From contig JBNGIQ010009372.1 in NCBI GenBank assembly GCA_049999765.1, forward strand, positions 178,553 through 242,552: 64,000 nt of DNA. The letters are read 5' to 3'. The translations under genes were made by a program, and so were the position numbers. Shown in pieces: positions 33,801 through 49,131 of this stretch. Each line of letters starts with the position of its first letter. Position 1 is the first letter of the stretch. Origin of the DNA: Phaeoceros laevis (taxonomy: Eukaryota > Anthocerotophyta > Anthocerotopsida > Notothyladales). Below the pieces are notes generated by a model. It was not told the origin of the DNA, did no database searches, and saw only the letters and a program-made list of their open reading frames with translations.

Positions 33801-36240
33801 AACAACCAACCACCCCCTCAAATCGTCTCCCCACTGGCAATTCAATTCAATTCCCTTCAATTCTGGCGTGAAGTTGACTAATAAGCAAAAGCCCGTTCTT
33901 GGCTGAAGATTTTACGTATCTCCCGTGGACAGCTAGCACTACCTTACCGTCCACGGCACTACAGTTGTGGCAGCAACGGGGAAAAACATGTATAGCTATG
34001 CATTCAATGGAACAGCAGGGCAGGGCAGGGCGGGAAACGGAAGGAGCGAGCCAGCTGGCTTGGCCAGGCCTGGCCTGGCCTGGCTTGGGCTGCTGCTGCG
34101 TCGGTTCCGTTAGCTAACAGCCTATCTGTGCCTGCCTGCCTGCCTGCAGGCCTGCATCCATACATAGACTAATTTGTTAGAACCCGCCGCACGCAGCACA
34201 GAGTGAACGGCCCCAGATGGGCTGCGGGCTGCTCTTTTCTTGCTGCAAGCAACACATATAGCACCTGTAGGCAGGTACACACAGACAAGTTCAAAGCAGC
34301 AGCAGCCGTGGGTTTGCAAGCATAAACATCCTACTACTACTACAAGCCTGGAAAGTGGTACGTGCTAACATCCTACTACTACTACAAGCCTGGAATGTAG
34401 TATGTGCTTTATGTGCTTTTGCGATCGGGAAAAAGAGAAAAGGTGGTGGTACTAGTCTGCATAAATGCTGTGCTACAACATCTTCTTCCGACGGGATTAC
34501 ATATGAAGTTGGTCTTATTATTATTCTTCTTCTCTTGGGCGAGGAAGCCAGGCCAGGCCAGGCCAGGCCAGGCCAGGCCAGGCCAGGCTAGACACAGCTG
34601 GGCCCCATTTATTCATTCGTGCATAGATGTCCAACCCATGACTTTGGGGGCGAGAAACCCTTGTCTTTTTATTCCCATTCCTCATTTTCAAGCATCACTC
34701 ACATGTCCACACTATCCACCACCGGAAGGTGAGGTGCACTCGTGAGTGATGAGTTTGTGAGTGAATTTATACGGTTAGACCACAACCAACTTACATCGCC
34801 TAATAAGTGGAGTCTGTCTAGCCTAGGAAGCAATGTGGGTTGGGTTGGGTTGGGCTGGGCTGGGTGGACCCCAGCAAAGCACACAGCACATCACAGCACA
34901 GCCTTCACAAACAACGGCCAGAAGCAGGCCGCATTCAAGCAAATTATTTTCCCAAGCCCCACGGATGGTTTTTTCATTCATTTCAGTACTACAGTCTACA
35001 GGCCAGTACTGCAATGTTTTTGCACTCCTGCCCCAGAGAGGAATCATGGCAGGTCTGGGCCGGACCGGACCGGGCCGGGGCCGACCCCTCCGGCGTTATC
35101 GTCGCCACATGTGCGCAAACCTGCCGGTGGAAGTGGAGTCACTCAGCAATGGCGTCACAAGGGTATCGCGCAAACACCTTAACACCGTCACTCCATTCCG
35201 TCACTCGCTCCTGATGAAGTCACACTCTCACCACATCGCACTCCTAACCCGTTTTCTTATTATTACTGCCCAGTGTGGCCACCACGCTAAATGACTAAAT
35301 TACGCCTTGGTCTAGTTTACACTTGGCAACACACTTCCTCTCTCTCACTGTCTGCTCTGCTATGCTATGCCTTGTCTGCTTGTCTGGCTGTCCCTGCCTA
35401 GTTGCTTCCTTGCTTCTCATTATCTAAGCTTCCTTCTTTCTTCTCCACACCATGGAACGGAATGAATGAATGGCATCATCACACACTTCCACCAAAACAA
35501 CAAAAGAAACCCACATAACTTACTAGAATAAACGACCGTGGCCTACTTCTTGGATGGTCAGGTCAGGAGCAAAAAGTGGTGGGTGGCTGTTTGCAGCCGA
35601 AAAGCGACTCCAGGCCTTACCTTGCTTTTCCGTCGTAAAGCTATCTATCTACACTCTATAGTCTAAAACTGCTCTTGCACTTATTTCCTCTCCGCAAACT
35701 CGGGACGGACGGGTTTAGGTTGACCGCAAGGACCACCGCCCCCTTTCCTTTTGCTGCTGCTAATCATCACTTTGAGCAGACTGGACTAGGCTAGACTCGA
35801 TTAGCAACAATCTTTCCGTTAATCAGGACTTGTCCCATACAAAACTCTCCCATCATCATTGCTGTGCCTGGACTGGACCACAAAGCATCCTTCCTACGAT
35901 CATATTGCCTGGGGTGGGCTGGCACATGACACGGGCTTTCGCACAAAGTTGAATGCGCTTATAACCACCCAAGTACACATGCTTGTATGTATGCGCACCA
36001 TACACTGCCACAGGCAGCTCCCGATAGATTACGGCTTTAATTCCCGCCACAACCCAACAAGCGATGGAGATTCGACCCTGTCTGAACGCAAAGTACATTG
36101 CGCGTCATCGCTCGTACCCCACTCCAGTCCTTGCTCCCCCACATACGTCTCCCCTTCCCTACCAAAAAGATCAAGCCCCAAGACCCCAGTGTGTGTATCC
36201 TATTCAACGTGTCGTATAGGCAAATTTTGGAACGGCAACC
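30863..36240. repeat. Microsatellite-rich, gene-free spacer
   Basis: No gene is supported. Short tandem repeats are frequent: GCCTG x5 at 31256-31280; TAG x7 near 32274-32293; poly-C at 32696-32707 followed by a CT-rich tract; CCTG/TGCC runs at 33119-33145 and 34131-34148; GGCCT repeats at 34063-34085; CAGGC x8 at 34547-34588; TGGGT/TGGGC at 34838-34866; and a 43-bp tandem duplication at 34325-34410 (ACATCCTACTACTACTACAA core). Open frames here are repeat-driven. Confidence 0.6.
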
Positions 36241-37262
36241 CCTAGGTGTCGCTATCACTCTTCATCTTCTCCTCCCCCTTTCTTTCACTTCTTCCTGGCC
36301 TGGCCCCTTTAGTTCATCCACCTCCCGACCCGGCCACTTCTCGCCTTGGGCGTGGCCCCTCGCGCGAGCCCACACACCATCTCATCTCTTTCTGTGCTAC
36401 CGCGATGGAGGCTCCAGGGCGATGGGCATTTATGGATGACCACGACACTCCAGAGTACCAGTACCACTTCCCTCCCCTTTCTTCCCAACCATCATGTAGT
36501 CTATTTCATGTATGTAGTAGATGGCCTATGCCCGACTACCTCCCTCCGTCCCTGCCAACTCCAACCAAGGCAGAAGAAGCAGCAGCAGCTCACAAGCATA
36601 GGTGGAGTGGCCATTACCAAGCATCTCTGTCCCTGCCTGATTAGTCAACCTCACCCGTGTTCCAGGGCACGTTCACAAAAGCTGGGCCACCTCCTCCACA
36701 AAGCCCCACCCCCCCATAATGTCATCATTAGCAGGCAAGCAGCACCAATTAGCTGTCGGAGGTTGGTTGATCCCAGGTCTCTGTCTCCTTCCAAAGGCAT
36801 CCAGGCCCAGCAGCAGGTGTCCACCCCTGGCCTCCCAGGTCATTCCCTGTCACTCTCCTCCACTGAAAACCGCAGCCCGCACTAATCGCCGTCCATCGCA
36901 GGTGCCCATCTCCTGCCTCACGACTTATGCATTGACAGCCTCCATAATCAAACTGTCATCATTCCGCAGGATCGCTCGCAAGATAGAGGCTTTGTCTACC
37001 CCCACACTAATACGTGTCCCCACGCACAATCATCTTACCTTGTGTCAACATCGCATTGCTTTCATTCATTCCTTGGTTGCTTGGACAGCAAGGAAGCAAA
37101 GATTACACACACCAGCTCTTGCCTTGTTCAATCCTTGCTTCATGCTTCTCTGCTCTGCTGCCTCTCATTCTGCAGCGGCAAACAGCTGCACTCTGGACAC
37201 AACTTGGCAGCCTCTGGACACTTCCAGCAAAGACACTAACCACCTCCCAGGAGCTCACTATA
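36241..37262. other. Pyrimidine-rich flank downstream of EME1
   Basis: C/T-rich on the plus strand, with long overlapping open frames that have no domains or codon-level conservation signal. It contains the EME1 3' UTR, whose length is unknown. Confidence 0.4.
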
Positions 37263-39594
37263 TCAGTCATCAAACATGGCTGCACCTTCTTCCACTTCCT
37301 CTGTTAAAAGGTCCCCCTTCTGTGCCATGAGTATCCGGTACACCCGTTTTGAGCAAGCTGGTCCCACTCGCACCCTACTTCTGACACTGCCTATCGGTCC
37401 TTCCTTCACCAGATCTTCAAGTAAAAACTCCTTGTCACGCACCTGCGCTCATTTCCAACAAAAAACAGACACATAACACCAATGCCTCATCAGCACATGA
37501 CTAGAGCAAGCAGACATATCAACTCTCACACCCATACATACCGTCATACTAGGATCCAGATACACATCCAAAAGTGCTCTCATGTTTGGATATTTCTTCC
37601 CGATTGCCACCGCACATGCTCCTGAAAGTCTCGGAAGAGCAACCAGCGCTCTTAGCCTGCCAGCAGTCAAGCAAAGCATCCACCATATCACACACCTAAC
37701 CGGATACACTATTCAATCTCATCCAGCAAGCAGCTGCAAGCGGTTCGTACACAGTACCATGTGCTCTTCTTTACCAGCGCTCTGTTTGGATCATTCTTTG
37801 CCACAAGCTCGCCATTTTGGCTTATGGAAAGGGCACTTAATCTCCTCCTACAACCAGGAAACCAGAAAAAAAAAGCAATTACCACCCCTATGTCACTTGT
37901 GTGTCGACAACCAGAGGAGTAATAAGAGACGGCTCTTTGCCTACTTGAAGGGTACAGCTGCAAGATTCTGCATCAGTCCTACAATGTGATCCGCAACCTC
38001 CGCTTCATCCAAGCAGAGCCGGGAGTGGACTCCCACATGGTGTGTCATAAACTGAGCCAAGGCCTGTCTACAAAGAACAGGTGACGAAATGCCAAGCAGT
38101 CATACATACTACTGCACGCTTCACAAAGGAAAAACCAACACAAGACAGACCACAGCAAATAAGCTTTACCTGCTCAACTGGAGGACGAACCCAGCTCCCA
38201 CTGGCTTGCTTGTACTGTGCTTGATCCCTGAATAGAAGCACCCCCCAGAACACGATAAAGTAAAACCATAATGCATCAAGTCTGTGCGACTTGTATCACA
38301 TTGTCTGATTCCAAGGCAAACAAGCTCGACCTGTACTACCTCTGATGAAGGTATCGCATCAAGTTGTTGACAAGGTAGCACACTGTAAAGCCAGGGTAGA
38401 GTTGCTGAATGCTTTGTACATGTGCATGCACCACATTTGCTGCAACCATGTTGGAAAACTCCTCCCCTTCCAGAACAACTAGCACATATGGGATCTCGAA
38501 ATCCTCCAACTGCAACTGTGACAGTGCCATGAAAAGCGCACAAGTTCATCAGCTCCATGTTTTTTTCATGAATTCCCACAAGGACCAAAGGCTTTACTCC
38601 ACATAGGACAGACTAAGACAGCAAATCTGGCACTACAAAGCATTTGAAGGGACCTGAGAATTCCTGAAAGGATCTGGCTGGCTGCTGTCATCACCAGCTT
38701 CTTGAGTGGGAAGCTCCAAATCCTCCTCTGTGTCTTCACATGGCCTTTTCGAGCTCCAGATTATTGTCTTGCTTATGGGGTTCGAACCTATGTTGAACTT
38801 CATACTTTTCTCTCCCAGGCGTGTAAGAAGGGCCCCTGCAAGAGAAAGTAGGTCAGTTCTGCGAGAAGCAACCGTGTTCCAGAAGCAAAACATCGTTGAA
38901 CACCACAACACAAGCAGCAACCAGAGAAGATCATGGCATCGACTTTCATCTACAACTTGCCTCCAATTTTCCCCTTCTCCAGCACCTTCGAGTCAATGTG
39001 TGCAATAGTGTTTTCTACAGCAAACTTTCCCTTTTCCCATTTTTTCTTCTCCTGCTCAAGCTTCCTCCTCTCCGCTGCCTCAATTTTGGCTTCTTCTCTC
39101 CGCTGCTTTTCCTCCTACCAAACAAGCAGTACAGCAGAAACTTATAAAGGATGACTCTTCCCCGTAGCAAACAAAAGGCAGCTCTCGGAACCGACCATGA
39201 GCTTGCTTCATATGTGACCTCTTCTGACCTCACGCTTTAGCCTGTTGGATTCCAGTCGAGCCTTCTTCTCTTCTTCTTTCCGAAACTTGTCAAGAGCCCG
39301 TGCCTCCAACTTCCTTTGCTTCTCAGCCTCCTTCTCCGCCTGCTTTTGAGCGACAACTCGAGCCTTGTCCTCGGCCGTTCCAAGTCCGGACCCATCCCTC
39401 TGACCATTCCGAGACCTCTTTCGCTGGTTTCCAATGGCCAATGGACCCCGCTCCACTCCACCGGCTTCATCACCCGTATCATCCAGCAAAATCGTTCGAG
39501 AGACATCAGACTCGGAGTCAGAATCCAGGCGCACTATCTGACGCTCATCTGGTTCTGAGTCAGAGTCCAAGCACACAACCTGGACCGGAGACAT
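37263..39594 (-). CDS. EME1: Crossover junction endonuclease EME1 (MUS81 partner)
   Basis: Nine exons: 39594-39229, 39114-38961, 38835-38654, 38509-38340, 38227-38170, 38063-37945, 37847-37758, 37656-37542, 37442-37263; 477 residues. EME1 is the non-catalytic partner that forms a structure-selective nuclease with MUS81 and cuts recombination and stalled-fork intermediates in the nucleus. Family matches: acidic N-terminal SDSEPDERQ repeats, a Lys/Glu coiled coil, IGSNPISKTIIW, FEIPYVLVVLEGEEFSNMV, SWVRPPVEQ, LDEAEVADHIVGL, LVKKSTWLRALVALPRLSG, AIGKKYPNMRALLDVYLDP and ACSKRVYRILMA. Intron 2 begins GCAAGT instead of GT and keeps the frame precisely (ATT GGA G / GG GCC). An alternative upstream start at 39693 would add 33 residues. 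The first exon boundary is the least certain. Confidence 0.93.
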
Positions 39595-40438
39595 CAGCTT
39601 CCTCGTGCCCCTGTCTTTACGCACCAAGGCTGTCACCGTGATTCCTCTTCCCAAAATCCTCCAGCTGCCACACAGAGAAACCAGCAATGACATCCTTCAT
39701 CACAAAACATACACGCGAAAGCGGACCCTGCCATCGTCCACTACAGTTCAGCCTTCCCACAACCTGAGAATTTGATAAACAAGGGCCCTCGCTGGTCTTG
39801 TATTCGCCCTCAAAATTTCCAGAAGAAGATAGAATGAGCTGAGCTGCTCAACGGAAGGTGCACACGTATGAAATCAATGTTCCCGCCTCCATAGCAAACA
39901 GGTTTTATTGTTTTATAAAAGGTGATGGAAAAGATCTTGATAAGGGTATGGCTTAGGGTATGCTGCCCGTTATAACTTGGAGTACGTACATTTGAAGCGA
40001 ATAGCAGAAGTACCAGATCGTGAGGCGGTTTTTGTCTAGGCTCAACGGTTGGTCTTTACTACACCGTTTGCGGGTTGAGTGGCAGGTAACTCATGAAAAT
40101 GATGAAATTGTGAACAACTCTCAAAAAGCTTTGAGAATCTTTATACAAAGTTTCCAAATGGCTCTGATAACATTCAGAAAACATCGTTGACTCTGTGTTC
40201 GACGTTTCGAGATCAGAGAGCCGTGATTTGCAACTGTGAATGGCAAATGGCCAGCTCTTTACGAAGAAACCCATACTTTTGAACTGCCACCTCAGGCAAC
40301 GCTGAACACCTAAATACTTTTTCCATTCACAGATATCCCACAAATCTAATGGTACAGGGTCTACAGGCATAACAAGGCCTTCCGTCCGAGGAGGATTCTT
40401 GGTCTACTTGTATGCCATGTATACACAATTCCTTCGAT
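39595..40438. other. EME1 upstream region and LEA-like 3' flank
   Basis: A minus-strand open frame of 103 codons at 40059-40370 has no recognisable relatives or splice partners and is not called as a gene. The rest is AT-rich non-coding sequence. Confidence 0.4.
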
Positions 40439-41404
40439 TTACTGCTTGTCCGCCTTATTCTGTACACTCTTGGCCAGATTTTCGGCATTCTCTCTCAAAG
40501 CAGCACCAGCATCCCTCAGGGATTCCTTAGCACCGTCCAGATTCTCTTGCACGCTTTTTCCAGCATCCGAAAACGCGTCCCTCACATTGTCCTGAGAGCT
40601 CACAATTTTGCACACCAGATTTTGTCATTGCAGAACAAGTGCGCACATCAAACGTGTCTACAGTGTAGGCACAATTCCTAAAAGACCAAACAATCACAAC
40701 ATCTGAAAGTGGTGCTGAAAGCAATTCTCAACACTGTCCAGATCCATAATATATAGCTCAGAGAAGGAATCCAAGCATACCGCAACGTTTTGTGCCTCGT
40801 TGGAGGCACCGGATGCTCGGCTTGACAAGTCAGACTGCACATTCTTGGCCTGTTTCTGGCCGGAGCTGACAAACCTGTCGGCTTGCCTTGACGCGTCCTT
40901 GGACGACCTTTGAGCATCATCGGCCTTGCCCTGAACGAAGTTGGAGGCCTGGGAAGCAAAGTCCTTCACCTGGTTTGATGTGTTCTGAGCGGCCTCTTGA
41001 ATCTTGTCTACAATGTTCTGCATTGGTTCAGTCACACTTGTCAGTATCACTCAACAACTCGTGAACGCTTCCCAAGGTTTCTTCTCAACTTCAGGCGAAT
41101 CCAGAAACTTTTTCCTGCGCCGTTGGAATGTTGGAATTCCCAAGCATTGATGTATCCACAATCTTTCAAGACAAACACATCAATCCATTGGCCTTACAGT
41201 AGGCTCTTCTTCCGCACGAATGCGGACCGTGCGGGACGCAGCTGAGAGACGCGGGGAGCTTGACGAAACTCTTCCCCCAACGAAAAGCCGGGCCTGCCCC
41301 GAGGCCATGGACAGAGAACCAACAGGAGTCCTCTTCCCAGCTGGAATGGCGCCGATGGCCATCCCGGAAGCAGCCACATTGGTTGTGATAGCCACGGTCG
41401 CCAT
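40439..41404 (-). CDS. Plastid-targeted LEA-like amphipathic-helix protein
   Basis: Three exons: 41404-41198, 41017-40781, 40591-40439; 198 residues. The first about 65 residues are rich in Ala, Ser, Val and Arg and almost free of acidic residues until EEEP (start MATVAITTNVAASGMAIGAI), as in a chloroplast transit peptide. The mature part is hydrophilic and helical with LEA-type periodicity (VDKIQEAAQNTSNQVKDFAS, RDAFSDAGKSVQENLDGAKE, NLAKSVQNKADKQ at the end). LEA proteins of this sort protect membranes and proteins during drying or cold. This is a family-level assignment; no exact orthologue is recognised. A paired DRE/ABRE-like site lies about 200 bp upstream. The gene is divergent from the NADP-malic enzyme gene. 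Confidence 0.85.
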
Positions 41405-41542
41405 GGTTCAGGTAATATGAAGGAGACTTTGTGCAAGGAGGAGCTTTTTGGAATGGAGATTGCAACAAGCAACACAGAAGAGGACTGTGGAGAGTGCAGG
41501 AGCGACTACGGGTGCATTAGCGAATGTACATCACCCCGCCTT

Positions 41543-41548
41543 CATATA
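41543..41548 (-). promoter_or_regulatory. Candidate TATA box of the LEA-like gene
   Basis: On the minus strand the sequence reads GGACTATATGAAGG, about 140 bp upstream of the LEA-like start codon and about 50-70 bp downstream of the DRE/ABRE cluster. Placement is reasonable for a core promoter. Confidence 0.45.
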
Positions 41549-41597
41549 GTCCTTTAACTTCCCTTATCGGCCTAGAGAGTGGACGGATCGAGTAGGA

Positions 41598-41624
41598 GCC
41601 GACGCGTGTCTCGAACGTGTCGGC
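41598..41624. promoter_or_regulatory. Inverted pair of DRE/CRT cores with an ABRE-like core
   Basis: GCCGAC at 41598-41603 and its complement GTCGGC at 41619-41624 form an inverted pair. ACGTGTC, an ABRE-type core, spans 41615-41621. Known DREB/CBF factors bind RCCGAC and ABF/AREB bZIP factors bind ACGTG cores. The site lies about 195-220 bp upstream of the LEA-like start and about 580 bp upstream of the divergent malic enzyme start, and would fit drought, cold or ABA control of the LEA-like gene. Confidence 0.5.
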
Positions 41625-42202
41625 TTGCCATTACGCGGGCCAAGTGTCAGGTGCCAGGTGTTGAGGCATTCACGCCGGAGCTCCCTCCTCAGGATTGTGA
41701 CTTGGGGGCCTCCTATTGCTTCTTTTGGCGAAGGAGAGAGCTATTCGCATATGATGTGGCTGCATCTGATTGATCGCCTAGGTTTTCACCCAGGCACCGG
41801 ATGCGACGCACATTCTTTTGCTTGCCGTGGGAAAACCCGCACTACGCTGGACAACAGGTGGGAACACCGCCAGGTGACACAACGAACTAGGACTGAACTC
41901 ACAGTTAACGGGCATCCTCTGAGATGGTCATCTCGTCACTCTAGGTACTCGTTCCTATTAAAAGCTTCTTAGTTGCACCATGGCCTTTTGTGGTTCGTTG
42001 TTCAGCTGATGGTGAACAGACCACAACTTGAATGCTTGAGTATGCCTGCTTCTTGCTAATTTTACGTAGAACCTCTTCCAGGGACTGGCTTTGCCCGGCA
42101 CTATCTGTTGCACTGCTGGTGCATGCAGAAGTTGTTCCCGTTTGGCAAGCAACCAATCAAGCCTCTCCGTTATTGAGATCACACAGGGCAAATGGCAGAT
42201 CT
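41625..42202. other. Intergenic promoter region for NADP-ME
   Basis: Contains open sequence but no separate gene. The malic enzyme leader and promoter must lie here. An in-frame upstream Met at 42032 exists and could extend the malic enzyme N-terminus. Confidence 0.4.
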
Positions 42203-46364
<4,162 letters not shown>

Positions 46365-46947
46365 GTCCTTGTGGTCTCAGGGCTCTGCCCTAGAGTATTT
46401 TTGTTAGATTTATGTAATTTTTTTTAGATTCATGACCTAGGACCTAGGTCCCTAAGAACTACAAAAAGGGTTTTGTATATGCCTAGTACATTTCGCATGC
46501 TCCCGACAAAAACGCTAATACTGTAAGTGAATGCATAGTACGAAAAAGGCGTGGTTTCACATGGCGATGGCTTTGTCCGGACTCACTTTGTCGCTAGAGC
46601 TGTGCTGACAGCAGTAAATTTCTGTCTCAACCAGGCACTCCCATCGTGGAGGTTGTGAACGTCCACATTCCACACCGAACCCAATTGTCATGAGTCCTCT
46701 CCGGGCACCACCAGTCCATGGCCCACGTTGATCAGTGCACATGTCAGGATGATCGGTGTGTTGGCAGTATGCCTTTCAACAAACCCATCGCTCCTTGCTC
46801 TGCCCCAGGCAGCTACCACTGGCTGGCGAGTGTTGGAGAGCTTGGCAGGAGGCCGGACCGTCCCAAGCTCAAGCCCTCCGGAGCTGGGAGCAAATGGGCC
46901 CGGGAACCACAGCCGCAGTCGATTGTTTCATCAATCGCTGTGTGGCC
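46365..46947. other. Spacer with NADP-ME 3' flank and CAP-gene promoter
   Basis: No gene is seen. A near-palindromic GACCTAGGACCTAGGTCC lies at about 46435-46452. An open frame runs in phase into the CAP protein from 46756, but the Met at 46948 starts the signal peptide. Confidence 0.4.
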
Positions 46948-47656
46948 ATGACAACAGTGACAATTGCAACACGTTTCCGATTGTGCACCATCACTAGTAG
47001 CATTTGGATTATTCTTCTCTGCCTTTCCAACATCCTCATCTCTGTGGCGGGATCGGACGTCAGCAATGCTGCTGGAGGCAGCAGGAAGTTGCAATTGGCA
47101 GACGAGTTTGTGAGCACGCACAATGAGGCACGAGCCCAAGTCGGGGCGGACCTCCTGCCCATGAACTGGAACCTGACGCTCCAAAAGTACGCTCTTTCCT
47201 GGGCCCAAAACCTGGCCTGGAATCGCAATTGCGAGCTGGAGCATTCGGCTGGGCCCTTCGGCGAGAACATCTTCTGGGCTAGCTGGAAAAGCTCCCCCAC
47301 CGAGGCTGTTGATGCGTGGGTCTCGGAGCGCCAGTACTACCACTACGCTACCAATTCCTGCTCTGCACCCGACAACGCGTGTGGTCACTACACTCAGGTA
47401 TTCTAGCTAGTAGTAACAGGAGCCTCAAAATCAGTTGGTGGTGCATACCCGCTATATGTTGTAGTCGAGATCGGGATTCGCATAAATTTCTCGAGGTTCT
47501 GATTAGAAAATTTGAATGCGGGCAAGCTTGCAGGTGGTGTGGAGGGACTCCCTTTACCTAGGTTGTGCCTCTGTGTCCTGCCTGGGCACTGCTGCCACAT
47601 TTACTGTCTGCAGCTATGATCCTCCGGGCAATTGGGACAAGCAGTTCCCCTACTAA
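46948..47656 (+). CDS. PR-1-like secreted CAP-domain protein
   Basis: Two exons: 46948-47397 and 47534-47656; 190 residues. An N-terminal signal peptide is clear (hydrophobic WIILLCLSNILISVAGS). The CAP domain follows: FVSTHNEARAQVG, YALSWAQNLAWNRNCELEHS, GENIFWASW, AVDAWVSE, CGHYTQVVW (CAP signature 1) and CSYDPPGNW (CAP signature 2). The four-residue His/Glu/Glu/His cluster of the family is kept. Plant PR-1 proteins are extracellular, often pathogen- or salicylate-induced, and bind sterols. The last 11 residues, PPGNWDKQFPY, match the PxGNxxxxxPY pattern of the CAPE peptides released from PR-1 tails in flowering plants. The single intron splits GHYTQ/VVW; angiosperm PR-1 genes are usually intronless. 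Confidence 0.94.
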
Positions 47657-47812
47657 TTTGGCAAATTTTTTCCATTCAACATAGGTTGGCCTGCATTACA
47701 GGGACCTTCTTGTAACGTTCCTCCTGCATTATATGAATAACTAATTCTTGACATGGTGAAGAGTGTAAGTATTGTAGCCTTTCATCCCATAGCGAAGCAG
47801 TTTTCACTTATA

Positions 47813-48672
47813 GGCCACAACCTTCCAAAACTAAGAGCCCGCTTCCTTCTAAGGAGCAGGACAAGAGGTGCCATCCGGTGAACCTAGGCTGTAATCCAAG
47901 CGACATTCCCGCCGTCTGCAGCTTGCAGAAGTAGTTCTTTCACAATAAATGCCTGTACATTCTAGTCTTGCAATCTCAAGGCATATCACACACCTATTTA
48001 CCCCGTCTAGATCAAGAGGTCCGGGGATATAGCATTCCGCAAATCCGTTGAAAGATAGGGGAGGCGGAATTAGCAAAGTGTAGCGAATTCCAAGAGCCAT
48101 ATTCTCATGTCCTTGTTCAACAAGGAGTTGTGTTCCCGATGTAACTATAGCAATTCGAGGATCAAGTAGAAACATTTTCTCAGGTCCACAGACATACACA
48201 TCCTCTTCTTGTTGTGGAACTTCACACTTGACGTAATTTTTACATGCCGATGATACCAAAATTAACAAAATAAATCTTTGATGTATCATATGGATTTTCA
48301 TTCTCAAGTGTGACTCCTAGGTACACCTTAGGATCTAGGTATCAGGCCTTGCAAGAATTAAGATCTTACCATACTACTATGTGTTGCTAATGCATAGTTC
48401 CAAGTATGATTCTTTTCTAGTCCACTATCCTCAACCTTTAGACCCTTAGTGATGAGCTTGGAATGACTGAAAGCTAAGTATCAATACAAGTGCGGGAAGA
48501 CAGGGAAGTGAAAACCGTGCTGCTTGTGCAAGGATGTGTGTTTCCTAAAACGAAGTGATTTATGCCTAGCTATATAGTCACGACTCACAAGATACTCTAG
48601 GGCTGATGGACAGAATAACAAGGCCCGGTATCGGACCTCTTATAATATACTATAGACTTAAGAATCCCCTTG
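47813..48672 (-). repeat. Direct duplication, copy A (about 0.85 kb)
   Basis: Matches 49132-49931 in the same orientation at very high identity over the coding frame, its upstream flank and a TATA-like stretch (TATAATATACTATAG at about 48648). Boundaries are estimated from where the match starts (CACAACCTTCCAAAACT) and ends (AAGAATCC). Confidence 0.85.
47849..48307 (-). CDS. Unknown secreted Cys-rich protein, copy A
   Basis: Single-exon frame of 152 codons. The N-terminus (hydrophobic core RFILLILVSSA) looks like a signal peptide. The mature part has about eleven cysteines, most in the last 50 residues (RCVICLEIARLECTGIYCER, then SCRRREC). I recognise no family. The frame survives intact in the duplicate at 49166-49630. 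By eye the two proteins differ by about ten replacements against about three silent changes and one in-frame 6-bp indel, a pattern that does not show strong purifying selection. It could be a small defence or signalling protein, a lineage-specific orphan, or a chance frame within a repeat. Confidence 0.5.
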   Translation of the reverse strand: MRMKIHMIHQRFILLILVSSACKNYVKCEVPQQEEDVYVCGPEKMFLLDPRIAIVTSGTQLLVEQGHENMALGIRYTLLIPPPLSFNGFAECYIPGPLDLDGVNRCVICLEIARLECTGIYCERTTSASCRRRECRLDYSLGSPDGTSCPAP

Positions 48673-49131
48673 TTCAACCGCAGGGGCTAAAGATCTCTAC
48701 AAAGGAACCAAGCGCTGGGTCCCACCACCTGGCCAGCCCCATGCCATGCCCCACGCCATACTCCATCCCATGCATTTGGTCACACATGCATGGAGCCCTC
48801 ACCGGAATGCTACACCCGCATGCCCATGGCCCGTGCCGCGGCCCGCGAGCCATGGGCATGCAATACAAAGTGGTCAAGTACCACAGAAACCGTTTCTGTC
48901 GGCAGGGAACGCTGGCTCCATAGCGTGTGGGCGTGTGGGAGATGAGAACTTCGAGATAAAGCGTCCTTGGCCCGGAGCAGCTCACGGATGGAGGACTTCT
49001 TTGTTCCACCTCTTGCGGTCTCTTTGGGTTTTCGTAAGGGTCGCGGCGCTTGTTGGAGTGCCTCACCCCGCATGGAGGCGCATGAAACCCCAAAGGGCGC
49101 GGCGCAAGGGGCGAATGACCTGCACATCTTT
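48673..49131. other. Spacer between the duplicated units, with a GC-rich palindrome
   Basis: Non-coding as far as seen. GCATGCCCATGGC (48818-48830) and GCCATGGGCATGC (48849-48861) are perfect inverted repeats around an 18-bp CG-rich loop. Open frames on both strands here are driven by composition. Confidence 0.5.

Noticed and set aside
35859-37476. Several plus-strand open frames of 80-200 codons downstream of EME1
   Set aside because: Pyrimidine-rich sequence without family resemblance. The part beyond 37263 is antisense to EME1 exons.
40059-40370. Minus-strand 103-codon frame
   Set aside because: No relatives recognised, no splice partners, and it lies between a gene end and a gene start. 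Not enough to call a gene.
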